Source: Streptomyces sp. R28 (GTDB taxonomy: Bacteria; Actinomycetota; Actinomycetes; Streptomycetales; Streptomycetaceae). Taken from it: a DNA stretch of 64,000 nucleotides. Position numbers and translations under genes: made by a program. The stretch covers positions 3,771,001 to 3,835,000 of the forward strand of contig NZ_CP163439.1 in the NCBI RefSeq assembly GCF_041052385.1, given 5' to 3'. Shown piece after piece: positions 54,792-62,007 of the stretch (the stretch's first letter is position 1; each line of letters starts with the position of its first letter). The notes beneath the pieces are model-generated. The model searched no databases, was not told the origin of the DNA, and saw nothing but the letters and a program-made list of their open reading frames with translations.

Positions 54792-57602
54792 TCATACAGA
54801 TCTCTCGGTAGCTTCCGGAGGAGGTTGTCGGCCGAGGTCGGTTCCTGGGGTTGCGGTATCTAGTTGCTGTACGGCGGCTACACGGACCCGGGCAAGGTTG
54901 TTGCGGCTGGTCAGGGTCTCGGGGTGGGTGTGGCCCCGGACCCTCTCGTACTGGGCGAGGGTGGCCTCGTACAAGGGGATGGCGCGGCTCAGATCCCCCG
55001 CTGCTTCATAGGCGGCAGCGAGGTTGTTGCGGCTGGTCAGGGTCTCGGGGTGGGTGTGGCCCCGGACCTTCTCGCGCTGGGCGAGGGTGGCTTCGAGCAG
55101 GGGGATGGCGCGCTCCAGGTCCCCCGCCGCGCAGTAGGCACCGGCGAGGTTGTTGCGGCTGGTCAGGGTCTCGGGGTGGGTGTGGCCCCGGACCTTCTCG
55201 CGCTGGGCGAGGGTGGCCTCGTGCAGGGGGATGGCACGCTCCAGGTCCCCCGCCGCGTAGTAGACGCTGGCGAGGTTGTTGCAGCTGGTCAGGGTGTCGG
55301 GGTGCGCGTCGCCCCGGACCCTCTCGTACTGGGCGACGGTAGCTTCCAGCAGGGGAATGGCGCGACTCAGATTCCCCGCCGCATCGTAGGCTTGGGCGAG
55401 GTTGTTGCGGCTGGTCAGGGTGTCGGGGTGCGCGTCGCCCCGGACCCTCTCGTACTGGGCGACGGTAGCTTCCAGCAGGGGAATGGCGCGACTCAGATTC
55501 CCCGCCGCATCGTAGGCTTGGGCGAGGTTGTTGCGGCTGCTCAGGGTGTCGGGGTGCGCGTCGCCCCGGACCCTCTCGTACTGGGCGACGGTAGCTTCCA
55601 GCAGGGGAATGGCGCGACTCAGATCCCCCGCCGTTCTGTAGGCGCTGGCGAGGTTGTTGCGGATGTTCAGGGTGTCCGGGTGTTCGTCGCCCTGGCCCTG
55701 CTCGTACTGGGCAAGGGCGGTCTCATACAGGGGGATGGCGCGGCCCAGGTCCCCCGCTGCGTAGTAGACGCTGGCGAGGTTGTTGCGGCTTTGCAGGGTG
55801 TCCGGGTGTTCGTCGCCCTGGACCTGTTCGCGCTGGGCGAGGGTGGCCTCGTACAGGGGGATGGCGCGACCCAGATCCCCCGCCGCCCTGTAGGCGTAGG
55901 CGAGGTTGTTGCGGCTGGTCAGGGTCTCGGGGTGGGTGTGGCCCCGGACCTTCTCGCGCTGGGCGAGGGTGGCCTCGTGCAGGGGGATGGCGCGACCCAG
56001 ATCCCCCGCCGCTTCATAGGCGCCGGCGAGGTTGTTGCGGCTTTGCAGGGTGTCCGGGTGTTCGTCGCCCTGGACCTGTTCGCGCTGGGCGAGGGTGGCC
56101 TCGTACAGGGGGATGGCGCGACCCAGATCCCCCGCCGCTTCATAGGCGGCAGCAAGGTTGTTGCGGATGTTCAGAGTGTCAGGGTGGGTGTTGCCCTGGA
56201 CCTGCTCGTGCTGGGCCAGAGTGGCCTCGTACAGCGGTACGGCACGGGCCGTGTGGCCTTGCAGGTGAAGCCGATGCCCAGCGATCTTGTACACGATGGC
56301 GAGTGAGGCGTTGTGGTGTTTGGGCGGTCTGGTAGCCGCGAGAGCGACGATGTGCGGTGTGAGTGTGTCCCACTGGTCTTCGGTGGGGATGTCCTGGCCC
56401 GGCGGCGGGATCAGGCTGTGGAGGACCGCCTGTTCGGCGCGTTCGCGTCCTTGCAGGTGTCGGAGGGGCTGGATGCCGTCGGTGTTCTGTGGGGCACGTA
56501 GGACGGTCTGGACCAGACGGTGGACGCTCAGAGCGGTGCCGGTGTCGGTGACCATGCTGTACGCGGTAAGGGCTCCGGTGGCTTCGGCGATGTCGTCCGG
56601 GTCGGTGCCGGGCGGGGTGAGCAGGCTGTGGGAGATGTCGTCAGGGGCCAGCCAGGCGGCGGTGTGCAGCAATTCCACGGCCAACGGATCAGCCTTCTCC
56701 AAGGCGTGGAGGGTGACGTTCCAGATGCGGGCGAGGGTGCGTTCGGCGTCGCTGCCGTGGGCGGTCTTGGCGAGTTTGGAGTCAAGTCGGCGGCGGTAGG
56801 CGTCGAAGCTGATACCGCGGTTCTGGGCCAGGTAGGCGCCGGCCTGTTTGATCGCGAGAGGGAAGTGCCCCAACTCGACGGAAAGAGCTCGGGCTTCGGC
56901 CTGCTGGCGCGCGGTGGGGCTGGCGTCCTTGAAAACAAGTCGGCACAGCAGGGTGGTGGCGTCGTCAGGGTCGAGGTTGCCCAGGGTCAGGGTGGGGACG
57001 CTGTCGGGCCAGCCAGTGGTGCGGCGGCTGGTGGCGAGGTGACGGCCTTGGTGGAGTGCGCCGGTGTAGGGGGTGAGAGCGTCGGGGTTGTCCACGTTGT
57101 CGTAGATCAGTAGCCAGTCCGGATGCCATGCGAGCCACTGCATCGCCCACGCCACTTGCGCTACACGATCGGCCTTGGCGGCCCAGCCGGGCACCAGGGT
57201 GTGGGTGAGGCTGGTGAGGGAGGTCTCGATCTCGTCGGGGGATGCGCCGTTGATCCACCAGATCAGGGTGTAGTCGTCACGGTGGCGGTGGGCATAGTGC
57301 AGAGCGAGCGTGCTCTTGCCGATCCCGCCCAGACCGTGCACCGCCCCGCTCTGCGTGATCGCACCCTCGTGCTGGCTGCTCAGGATGCGCCGCAGTTGGG
57401 CCAGTTCCTCCTCCCGCCCCAGGCAGAGGGTGGCCGGGGGTAGGTTGGAGGTGCCCGGAGCAGCGGATACCTTCTCCGGCGTGTGCAGTGCCTCGGCCGG
57501 CAGCACATCGCCGGTGTAGGCATTCCTGATGCGCTGAGCGGCGATCGACCCCTGCCCGGCCGCCTCGATCCGCAGCCGAGACTGCCCGTCGTCGGTGCTC
57601 AC
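54792..57602 (-). CDS. STAND NTPase with TPR repeats (NB-ARC-TPR)
   Basis: A 936-residue cytosolic signalling ATPase. Residues 19-33 hold the motif SIAAQRIRNAYTGD. The NTPase part follows: Walker A VHGLGGIGKSTLAL (about 90), Walker B WLLIYDNVD (about 165), then a winged-helix-like region up to about 440. From about 450 there are 11 consecutive 42-residue TPR units of the kinesin-light-chain type (AIPLYEATLAQREQVQG, HPDTLxSRNNLA, YxAAGDLxR). STAND proteins oligomerise when the repeats sense a ligand and then activate an effector; many are anti-phage or stress systems. The GTG start overlaps the upstream partner gene by 4 bases. Confidence 0.92.
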   Translation of the reverse strand: MSTDDGQSRLRIEAAGQGSIAAQRIRNAYTGDVLPAEALHTPEKVSAAPGTSNLPPATLCLGREEELAQLRRILSSQHEGAITQSGAVHGLGGIGKSTLALHYAHRHRDDYTLIWWINGASPDEIETSLTSLTHTLVPGWAAKADRVAQVAWAMQWLAWHPDWLLIYDNVDNPDALTPYTGALHQGRHLATSRRTTGWPDSVPTLTLGNLDPDDATTLLCRLVFKDASPTARQQAEARALSVELGHFPLAIKQAGAYLAQNRGISFDAYRRRLDSKLAKTAHGSDAERTLARIWNVTLHALEKADPLAVELLHTAAWLAPDDISHSLLTPPGTDPDDIAEATGALTAYSMVTDTGTALSVHRLVQTVLRAPQNTDGIQPLRHLQGRERAEQAVLHSLIPPPGQDIPTEDQWDTLTPHIVALAATRPPKHHNASLAIVYKIAGHRLHLQGHTARAVPLYEATLAQHEQVQGNTHPDTLNIRNNLAAAYEAAGDLGRAIPLYEATLAQREQVQGDEHPDTLQSRNNLAGAYEAAGDLGRAIPLHEATLAQREKVRGHTHPETLTSRNNLAYAYRAAGDLGRAIPLYEATLAQREQVQGDEHPDTLQSRNNLASVYYAAGDLGRAIPLYETALAQYEQGQGDEHPDTLNIRNNLASAYRTAGDLSRAIPLLEATVAQYERVRGDAHPDTLSSRNNLAQAYDAAGNLSRAIPLLEATVAQYERVRGDAHPDTLTSRNNLAQAYDAAGNLSRAIPLLEATVAQYERVRGDAHPDTLTSCNNLASVYYAAGDLERAIPLHEATLAQREKVRGHTHPETLTSRNNLAGAYCAAGDLERAIPLLEATLAQREKVRGHTHPETLTSRNNLAAAYEAAGDLSRAIPLYEATLAQYERVRGHTHPETLTSRNNLARVRVAAVQQLDTATPGTDLGRQPPPEATERSV
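54880..56250 (-). repeat. 126-base tandem repeats inside the STAND gene
   Basis: Eleven head-to-tail units of 126 bases encode the TPR array. Neighbouring units are nearly identical in DNA, for example the two starting about 55318 and 55444, which differ at very few positions. Such identity points to recent unit duplication or gene conversion. Confidence 0.9.
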
Positions 57603-58036
57603 GACCGTGGCGTGGTGTGACCGTCACCGGTGATCGCGGTACCGATGTGCTGAGCGGCGATCGACCGCTCGCCGGACGCTTTGATGGTGACCGAACCGGC
57701 AGCCGGAGCTGGCAGCATCGCCGACAGTTCCGCACGCAACTCGGCATCATCCTGCAACGCCTGCCGGAGCAGCCTGCCCAGCACTGCCGCCGTATAGGAC
57801 TCATCCTGTTCGTCGGCGGCCTCGTCCACCACACGTTCCAGCTCCGCCTGGCCCGCTTCGTCCCGGCGCCGCCATATCGCCCCAAGGATCCGCTGCCCCA
57901 GCGTGACCGTGGCGTCCGCCGCTGCGTCCTCTGCCCGGGTAAGGACAGTTGCCCCGTACGCACCGACCGCAGCCGTCAGATACGGACCCGCCTGCTCGAC
58001 CAACTGCACGATCTCAGCACTCACTTGTTCCCCCAC
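57599..58036 (-). CDS. Small partner protein of the STAND NTPase
   Basis: A 145-residue protein encoded directly before the STAND gene with a 4-base overlap. The N-terminal 100 residues are helical and rich in Ala and acidic residues (two possible amphipathic helices at 5-35 and 60-105). Near the C-terminus is GERSIAAQHIGTAITGD, which closely matches the motif at the N-terminus of the STAND protein (GQGSIAAQRIRNAYTGD). The shared motif suggests that the two proteins assemble through it. No catalytic domain is seen, so it could be an adaptor, sensor or membrane-active effector. GTG/ATG choice: ATG at 58036. Confidence 0.8.
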   Translation of the reverse strand: MGEQVSAEIVQLVEQAGPYLTAAVGAYGATVLTRAEDAAADATVTLGQRILGAIWRRRDEAGQAELERVVDEAADEQDESYTAAVLGRLLRQALQDDAELRAELSAMLPAPAAGSVTIKASGERSIAAQHIGTAITGDGHTTPRS

Positions 58037-58215
58037 CTCTGCGGCTCCGAAAGGGACCAGCGTAAGAAAGCCAGACCCTCTGTGGAGTCAAAACACCCGA
58101 AGCACTTATAACGGTTCCATGCACTCCCATCCCTGGCCGCCCTGTACCCACCAGGGAATCGGGCCTCCAGCAAGGCTGGCCGAACGGCTGGGTGACTATG
58201 ACCTGATATGCAACG

Positions 58216-58248
58216 CGGGCGCCCTCCGCAAAGAGTGGAGGGCGCCCG
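58216..58248 (-). terminator. 12-bp perfect hairpin
   Basis: CGGGCGCCCTCC (58216-58227) and GGAGGGCGCCCG (58237-58248) pair fully. It lies between the minus-strand HTH gene (ending 58435) and the STAND operon, so it probably separates their transcripts. The rest of the 398-base gap 58037-58434 shows no gene; a promoter for the STAND operon must lie there. Confidence 0.7.
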
Positions 58249-58434
58249 AGTGCTGAGGATGATCCTTTGGGTTCTGGCCTCATCCTTATCAGGTCGATCA
58301 CGGTGAGGCTGCACCTTCAGGCAACCAGCTTGGCTAGGCGGGTTGGCGTCCACTGAGGTTCGAGCCGGGTCGTTGCTGTTCGCCCCTGTTGGTGTCATCA
58401 GTCGGTGGCCCCTTGACAGCACTGAGCCGCGTGG

Positions 58435-59127
58435 CTAGCCACTGTGCCGTTGGTGGGGTGGCACCGTCTTGTGAAACCGGTCCAGTGGATCGACGGCGTG
58501 CCCTCTCCGACGCCGAATGCAGCGGCTGCGCGTTGTCCGTGCCTCTTCTTCGTACTCATACTCGCCGGGGTTCAGAGCTGCGCTCTCTAGGTACCAGCCC
58601 ATCCGCTCGTACTGATCTTCCAGTGTCCTGGTGCGATCCAGGGTGGGCCATTTACCGAAGCGCTTCTGCACGGCTGTTCGCCCCACACCGAACGCGGCCG
58701 CGATACGCCCCCACGAGTACCGCTGCGTACGCGCTTCAGCCACGACATCTGCCGTGACGCGCTTGACCGCTTCCTCAACCAACGCAGTGGCCCTCAGCTT
58801 GGTCATGTTCTGCACCGAACCACTTAGGTAGAAGATCGCGAACCGAACCGCAGCGTCAGCAAGATCCTCATCATTCATAACGTCCCACGGCTCCAGCGGC
58901 CAGGCCGGGTCATCGAAAGAGACCCACGGCCACGGGCGATCGGGACCGAAGGTGTACTTGGGCGCCTTATCGATCAAAGTTTTTTCCCCAGGTCGCGAGC
59001 GGGCACGTCCACCTTGCGTGGACGGTTCTCCCCACGGAAAGCGCTTACCTGTCAGTGACGCCCGCAAGAATGGACTCGAACGCGGAGCCGACGACAGTCT
59101 GGCGGCCTTAACGCGTGCTGCCCTCAT
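58435..59127 (-). CDS. HTH-containing protein of the element
   Basis: Up to 230 residues. The convincing part begins around residue 55 (DKAPKYTFGPDRPWPWVSF). A helix-turn-helix is at about 137-160 (YSWGRIAAAFGVGRTAVQKRFGKW), like the C-terminal region of sigma-type or transposon-associated regulators. The first 50 residues are low-complexity and may not be translated; ATG 58878 is a shorter alternative, with no strong ribosome-binding site for either. The C-terminus is Arg/His-rich. Probably a DNA-binding regulator. Confidence 0.6.
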   Translation of the reverse strand: MRAARVKAARLSSAPRSSPFLRASLTGKRFPWGEPSTQGGRARSRPGEKTLIDKAPKYTFGPDRPWPWVSFDDPAWPLEPWDVMNDEDLADAAVRFAIFYLSGSVQNMTKLRATALVEEAVKRVTADVVAEARTQRYSWGRIAAAFGVGRTAVQKRFGKWPTLDRTRTLEDQYERMGWYLESAALNPGEYEYEEEARTTRSRCIRRRRGHAVDPLDRFHKTVPPHQRHSG

Positions 59128-59340
59128 GCAAACGGGACCGGTCAGTCTGTCGGAAGGAGGCCCTGTGAGCTCATAGCTCCTGGTTCAACTGGTAAGCGGT
59201 GCTGCACTGTTAGCTCGGCGGGCTGTCAGTGAGTACCGGCTATGCTTCTCCCGTTCACTTCTCATCCCACTCACGCCCCGGCCAAGTGGGTCGGGGACCC
59301 CGGTACGTCCTGGGGTTGTTCCGCCGATGGGAAGTGGTCA

Positions 59341-59472
59341 ATGAAGAAAGACCGAGAGCCTGAGCCGTCTGAGAACCGGCGAGAGCGAGGCCCCACCAGG
59401 GCCGAGATCTTGATCGCAATCCTCACGACAGTGACGGCGCTCGCAGGTTGCGTGGAACACCTGGCGCGTTAG
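59341..59472 (+). CDS. Small single-helix protein
   Basis: A 43-residue peptide: charged N-terminus (MKKDREPEPSENRRERG), then one hydrophobic helix (AEILIAILTTVTALAGCVEHL). GGGAAG precedes the ATG by seven bases. Such short peptides are common in streptomycete elements; function unknown. Confidence 0.4.
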   Translation: MKKDREPEPSENRRERGPTRAEILIAILTTVTALAGCVEHLAR

Positions 59473-59566
59473 TGCCAGACAGAGCGTGGTGCCGGACGAC
59501 AGGGCCAAAGGAAGCGGGCCCGACCGTCTGATACTCGGCCGGACCCGCCTCTATAACTCCACGCAC

Positions 59567-59602
59567 GAGCCCGGCTCTGGTGGCTAGACCAGGGCCGGGC
59601 TC
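59567..59602. terminator. 15-bp hairpin
   Basis: GAGCCCGGCTCTGGT (59567-59581) pairs with ACCAGGGCCGGGCTC (59588-59602) except for one G-T position, with loop GGCTAG. It lies about 95 bases after the 43-codon gene and may terminate it or shield the repeat region to its right. Confidence 0.65.
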
Positions 59603-59705
59603 CTCTGCATGGAGCCTGCTCGCGACCCTCTCACTTCCTACTTTCCTACTGTGGAAGTGAAAGTGGAAAGTACATTTCCTGGGTCTGTAGCCCAGACTAT
59701 AGCCC

Positions 59706-59755
59706 GCTGGTCCCCGCTGGTCCTAGCTGGTCCTCAGTGGTCCTCAGTGGTTTTG
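59706..59755. repeat. Iteron-like 10-base tandem repeats
   Basis: Five 10-base units in strict register: GCTGGTCCCC, GCTGGTCCTA, GCTGGTCCTC, AGTGGTCCTC, AGTGGTTTTG. The core TGGTCC is shared by four. The run is in a non-coding region between the small-peptide gene and pif. Short direct repeats in this position fit a replication origin, a transfer (clt) locus bound by TraB-type translocases, or a regulator cluster. Confidence 0.75.
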
Positions 59756-59831
59756 AGTGACCTTGTCAAGCCGTATCGGGCTGCCGATTGCGCCCGCACC
59801 TGCTGTTCTTCCCCAGCCACACAGCCACCCA

Positions 59832-59983
59832 AGCTCCCATCCCGTCCGCCGTCGACCCACACACCGTGGAGCAGGCGTGGTTCATGGCGTCCAGGTGGAG
59901 CGCGCCACTGTACGAACGACCTGGACGCCATGGGCCGCGTCTGCTCGGCTTCGCCTGGGTCGACGGTGGACGGGATGGGAGCT
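59832..59983. repeat. Long imperfect inverted repeat (65-base arms)
   Basis: Arm 59832-59896 and arm 59919-59983 are reverse complements over most of their length. The outer ends (AGCTCCCATCCCGTCC, then CCGTCGACCCA) and inner ends (CATGGCGTCCAGGT) match almost exactly; the middle about 23 bases is less conserved. The loop is 22 bases. It lies in a region without convincing genes and would form a long hairpin in single-stranded DNA or RNA. Possible roles: single-strand replication origin, transfer locus, or structured RNA. The remaining 59984-60249 shows no gene. Confidence 0.8.
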
Positions 59984-60249
59984 CCCCGCGCACGCCACTA
60001 CGGGCCCGCAGTCGGGAACGGCGCCCCCTCCATCCCGGTGCCGGCCGATCCCCCGCCGGAGGCTTGCTCTGACCGAAGGTCGCTCTATGCGGTGATCGAC
60101 TCATGGCTTCCGGCCCTATCCACATGTGGGCGCGCGTCGGCGGCGGCAGCGCCGAGCGGGCCGAAGGCAGGAGCGCGGGCGCAGCCAGAGCCGGGAAGCG
60201 CGCCCGGCGGAGCGGAGCGCAGCCGGGGCTTGATGAAGTAGGGAAAGTT

Positions 60250-60702
60250 CTATCCCGCTGGGATGAGGCGCCTACCGTCGTGGCTCCGTACGTGAGGGCC
60301 GTTGCCGTCCAAGGCGTCCAAGAGCCTGATCGCGAAGACCTCGGCCATACGCTCCGCGACCTCTTCGGGCGTGAGCCATGAGACGGCCGTCGACTCACTC
60401 GACGTGCGCTCCGTGCCGCCGGACGGCTTGCAGCGGAAGACCAGGGCCACGATGCCCCGGGTCGTGTTCTTGTAGACGCCGGTGAGCTCGTCCACCTCGA
60501 CGTGGATGCCCGTCTCCTCCAGGACCTCGCGGGCGACTCCCGCCTCGGGGGTCTCGGCGAGTTCGAGGATGCCGCCCGGGAGCTCCCAAGTGCCGTTGTC
60601 TGCCCGGCGGATCGCCAGGAGGCGGCCGTCTTCGCGCACGACTACTCCGGCGACAGATACGGAGTGCAGCGGCGGCGGCGTTGCTTCCTGTGATTGACTC
60701 AT
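60250..60702 (-). CDS. pif: Nudix-family protein, probable Pif immunity factor
   Basis: A 150-residue protein with a complete Nudix box (GGILELAETPEAGVAREVLEETGI). In pSAM2 the transfer immunity factor Pif is a Nudix-type protein encoded next to the KorSA repressor, and it prevents redundant transfer between cells that already hold the element. Position and divergent layout match. A housekeeping Nudix hydrolase is the alternative. The ATG at 60702 lies inside a KorSA-type palindrome, so repressor binding would block its expression. Confidence 0.8.
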   Translation of the reverse strand: MSQSQEATPPPLHSVSVAGVVVREDGRLLAIRRADNGTWELPGGILELAETPEAGVAREVLEETGIHVEVDELTGVYKNTTRGIVALVFRCKPSGGTERTSSESTAVSWLTPEEVAERMAEVFAIRLLDALDGNGPHVRSHDGRRLIPAG

Positions 60703-60712
60703 GTACAGGAGC
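60697..60712. promoter_or_regulatory. KorSA-type operator between pif and korSA
   Basis: ACTCATGTACAGGAGC matches the palindrome ACTCATGTACATGAGT (found at 61601-61616) at 14 of 16 positions. It overlaps the pif start codon and lies 21 bases ahead of the korSA start. Confidence 0.75.
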
Positions 60713-60732
60713 ATAGGAGGCAGAGAAGGACT

Positions 60733-61512
60733 ATGGGAACCACAGTAGGAGGCGAGAGGTCCGTACCTCGGTATGTGCAGATCGCCGAAGAGATCATTCA
60801 GCAGATCCGAGCGGGTGTCCTCAAGCCTGGCGAGATGGTGCCGAGTGAGGCGGAACTAGTCGAACGCTACGGAGTCTCGGGCGGGACGATCCGTAAAGCC
60901 ATGGTCGAGGTCCGAGCGAGCGGGCTCGTAGAGACCCGGCACGGCAAGGGCTCGATGGTGAAGGACCGGCCCCCGGTGCGGCACCGCTCGTCCGACCGCT
61001 TCCGGCGCTCCCTCCGACAGGGCGGCAAGGCCGCCTACCTCGCCGAGTCGGAGCAGTCCGGCGCCACGGCCAAGGTGAGCGTCCTCTACATCGGCCCCAT
61101 GGAGGCCCCCGAGGACGCCGCCCAGAGATTGGGCGTCCCCGCCGGCACTCAGGTCCTCGCCCGGCGACGCCTCTACTTCCGCAACGGCACGCCCGTCGAG
61201 ACCGCGACCTCGTATCTCCCCTGGGACGTCGTCAAGGAGATCCCCGAGCTGTTCGCCGAGAACCCCGGCGGCGGTGGCATCTACGCCCGACTCGAAGACC
61301 ACGGGCACGAGTTCGCCGAGTTCGTAGAGACGCTCCAAGCGCGCCCAGCCTCCAAGGCGGAGGCGTCCGAGCTGGCACTCAGCCCCGGTGCGCCGGTGGT
61401 TCATCTGATCCGTGAGGCCCGCACGACCGAGGGTCTCGTAGTCGAGGTCTGCGACACGCTCATGGCCGCTGACCAGTTCGTCTTTGAGTACAGGATCCCG
61501 GCCGCCGACTGA
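60733..61512 (+). CDS. korSA: KorSA-like GntR repressor of the element
   Basis: A 259-residue GntR/HutC-type regulator. HTH: VPSEAELVERYGVSGGTIRKAMVEVRASGLVETRHGKGSMV; UTRA domain from about 110 (LGVPAGTQVLARRRLYFRNGTPVETATSYLPW). In pSAM2, KorSA keeps transfer and replication genes silent by binding such palindromes at its own promoter and at that of the activator gene. Start ATG 60733 with GAGAAGGA upstream; the frame further left is not gene-like. Confidence 0.85.
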   Translation: MGTTVGGERSVPRYVQIAEEIIQQIRAGVLKPGEMVPSEAELVERYGVSGGTIRKAMVEVRASGLVETRHGKGSMVKDRPPVRHRSSDRFRRSLRQGGKAAYLAESEQSGATAKVSVLYIGPMEAPEDAAQRLGVPAGTQVLARRRLYFRNGTPVETATSYLPWDVVKEIPELFAENPGGGGIYARLEDHGHEFAEFVETLQARPASKAEASELALSPGAPVVHLIREARTTEGLVVEVCDTLMAADQFVFEYRIPAAD

Positions 61513-61564
61513 CACGCGCTCAACTCCCTCCAGCCCGTCGCGAGTTCTCCTCCGCGGCGGGTTG

Positions 61565-61616
61565 ACTCATGTACAGGAGTGAGGCACTCTTCTTCATGTC
61601 ACTCATGTACATGAGT
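61565..61616. promoter_or_regulatory. Two KorSA-type operators before the transfer genes
   Basis: ACTCATGTACAGGAGT (61565-61580) and the perfect 16-base palindrome ACTCATGTACATGAGT (61601-61616) are 36 bases apart, start to start. A TATAGA-like -10 lies at 61633-61638. They stand directly upstream of the gene at 61652 and so of the following translocase gene. Confidence 0.8.
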
Positions 61617-61651
61617 GACAGAGTCCAGCCTCTATAGAGGAGTGATCTGCC

Positions 61652-62005
61652 GTGCGTCAGATTCCCGTCGACACCTCCAACGCGACCGTGATGGTCGCCA
61701 AGACCCCGCAGCCCAAGGTCAAGGACCGCCGTACCGGTGAGATCGCCCTCGACAAGGACGGCGTCACGCTGATGACCGTGGAGGTCATGTTCTCCACGCC
61801 GGATGAGGTCGAGATCCTCAAGCTCACCGTCCCGCAGCCGGGCGTCTCGGAGGAGCTGACCATGGGTACCCCGGTCGCGCTGACGGGCCTGGTCGCCTCG
61901 GCCTGGGAGAACGAGTTCAACGGTCAGAAGCGGCACGGCATCGCCTTCCGCGCGGTCGCCGTGACCTCGCTCGCTGGTACGGCTTCGCAGGCTGAGGCTG
62001 CCTGA
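61652..62005 (+). CDS. Small conserved protein ahead of the translocase gene
   Basis: A 117-residue beta-rich protein (TPQPKVKDRRTGEIALDKDGVTLMTVEVMF, then FNGQKRHGIAFRAVAVTSL). The composition and strand pattern resemble OB-fold or phage-type accessory proteins. It occurs beside FtsK-type transfer genes in streptomycete elements; whether it matches the pSAM2 activator Pra cannot be told here. GTG start with a GAGGAG box nine bases upstream. The translocase gene follows after 2 bases. Confidence 0.8.
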   Translation: MRQIPVDTSNATVMVAKTPQPKVKDRRTGEIALDKDGVTLMTVEVMFSTPDEVEILKLTVPQPGVSEELTMGTPVALTGLVASAWENEFNGQKRHGIAFRAVAVTSLAGTASQAEAA

Positions 62006-62007
62006 TC

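Noticed and set aside
54880..56250. CRISPR-like regular repeats
   Set aside because: The 126-base period has no unique spacers and is in frame with TPR units of a coding gene.
54864..56306. A repetitive 480-codon frame on the plus strand
   Set aside because: It is the antisense reading of the TPR repeats; repeats in DNA give a repeat protein in every frame.
59160..59240. tRNA-like string with CTGGTTCAACTGGTAAG
   Set aside because: Cannot be folded into a cloverleaf; no acceptor stem.
60103..60381. A 92-codon frame on the plus strand overlapping pif
   Set aside because: Arg/Gly/Ala-rich, no ribosome-binding site, antisense to a complete Nudix gene.
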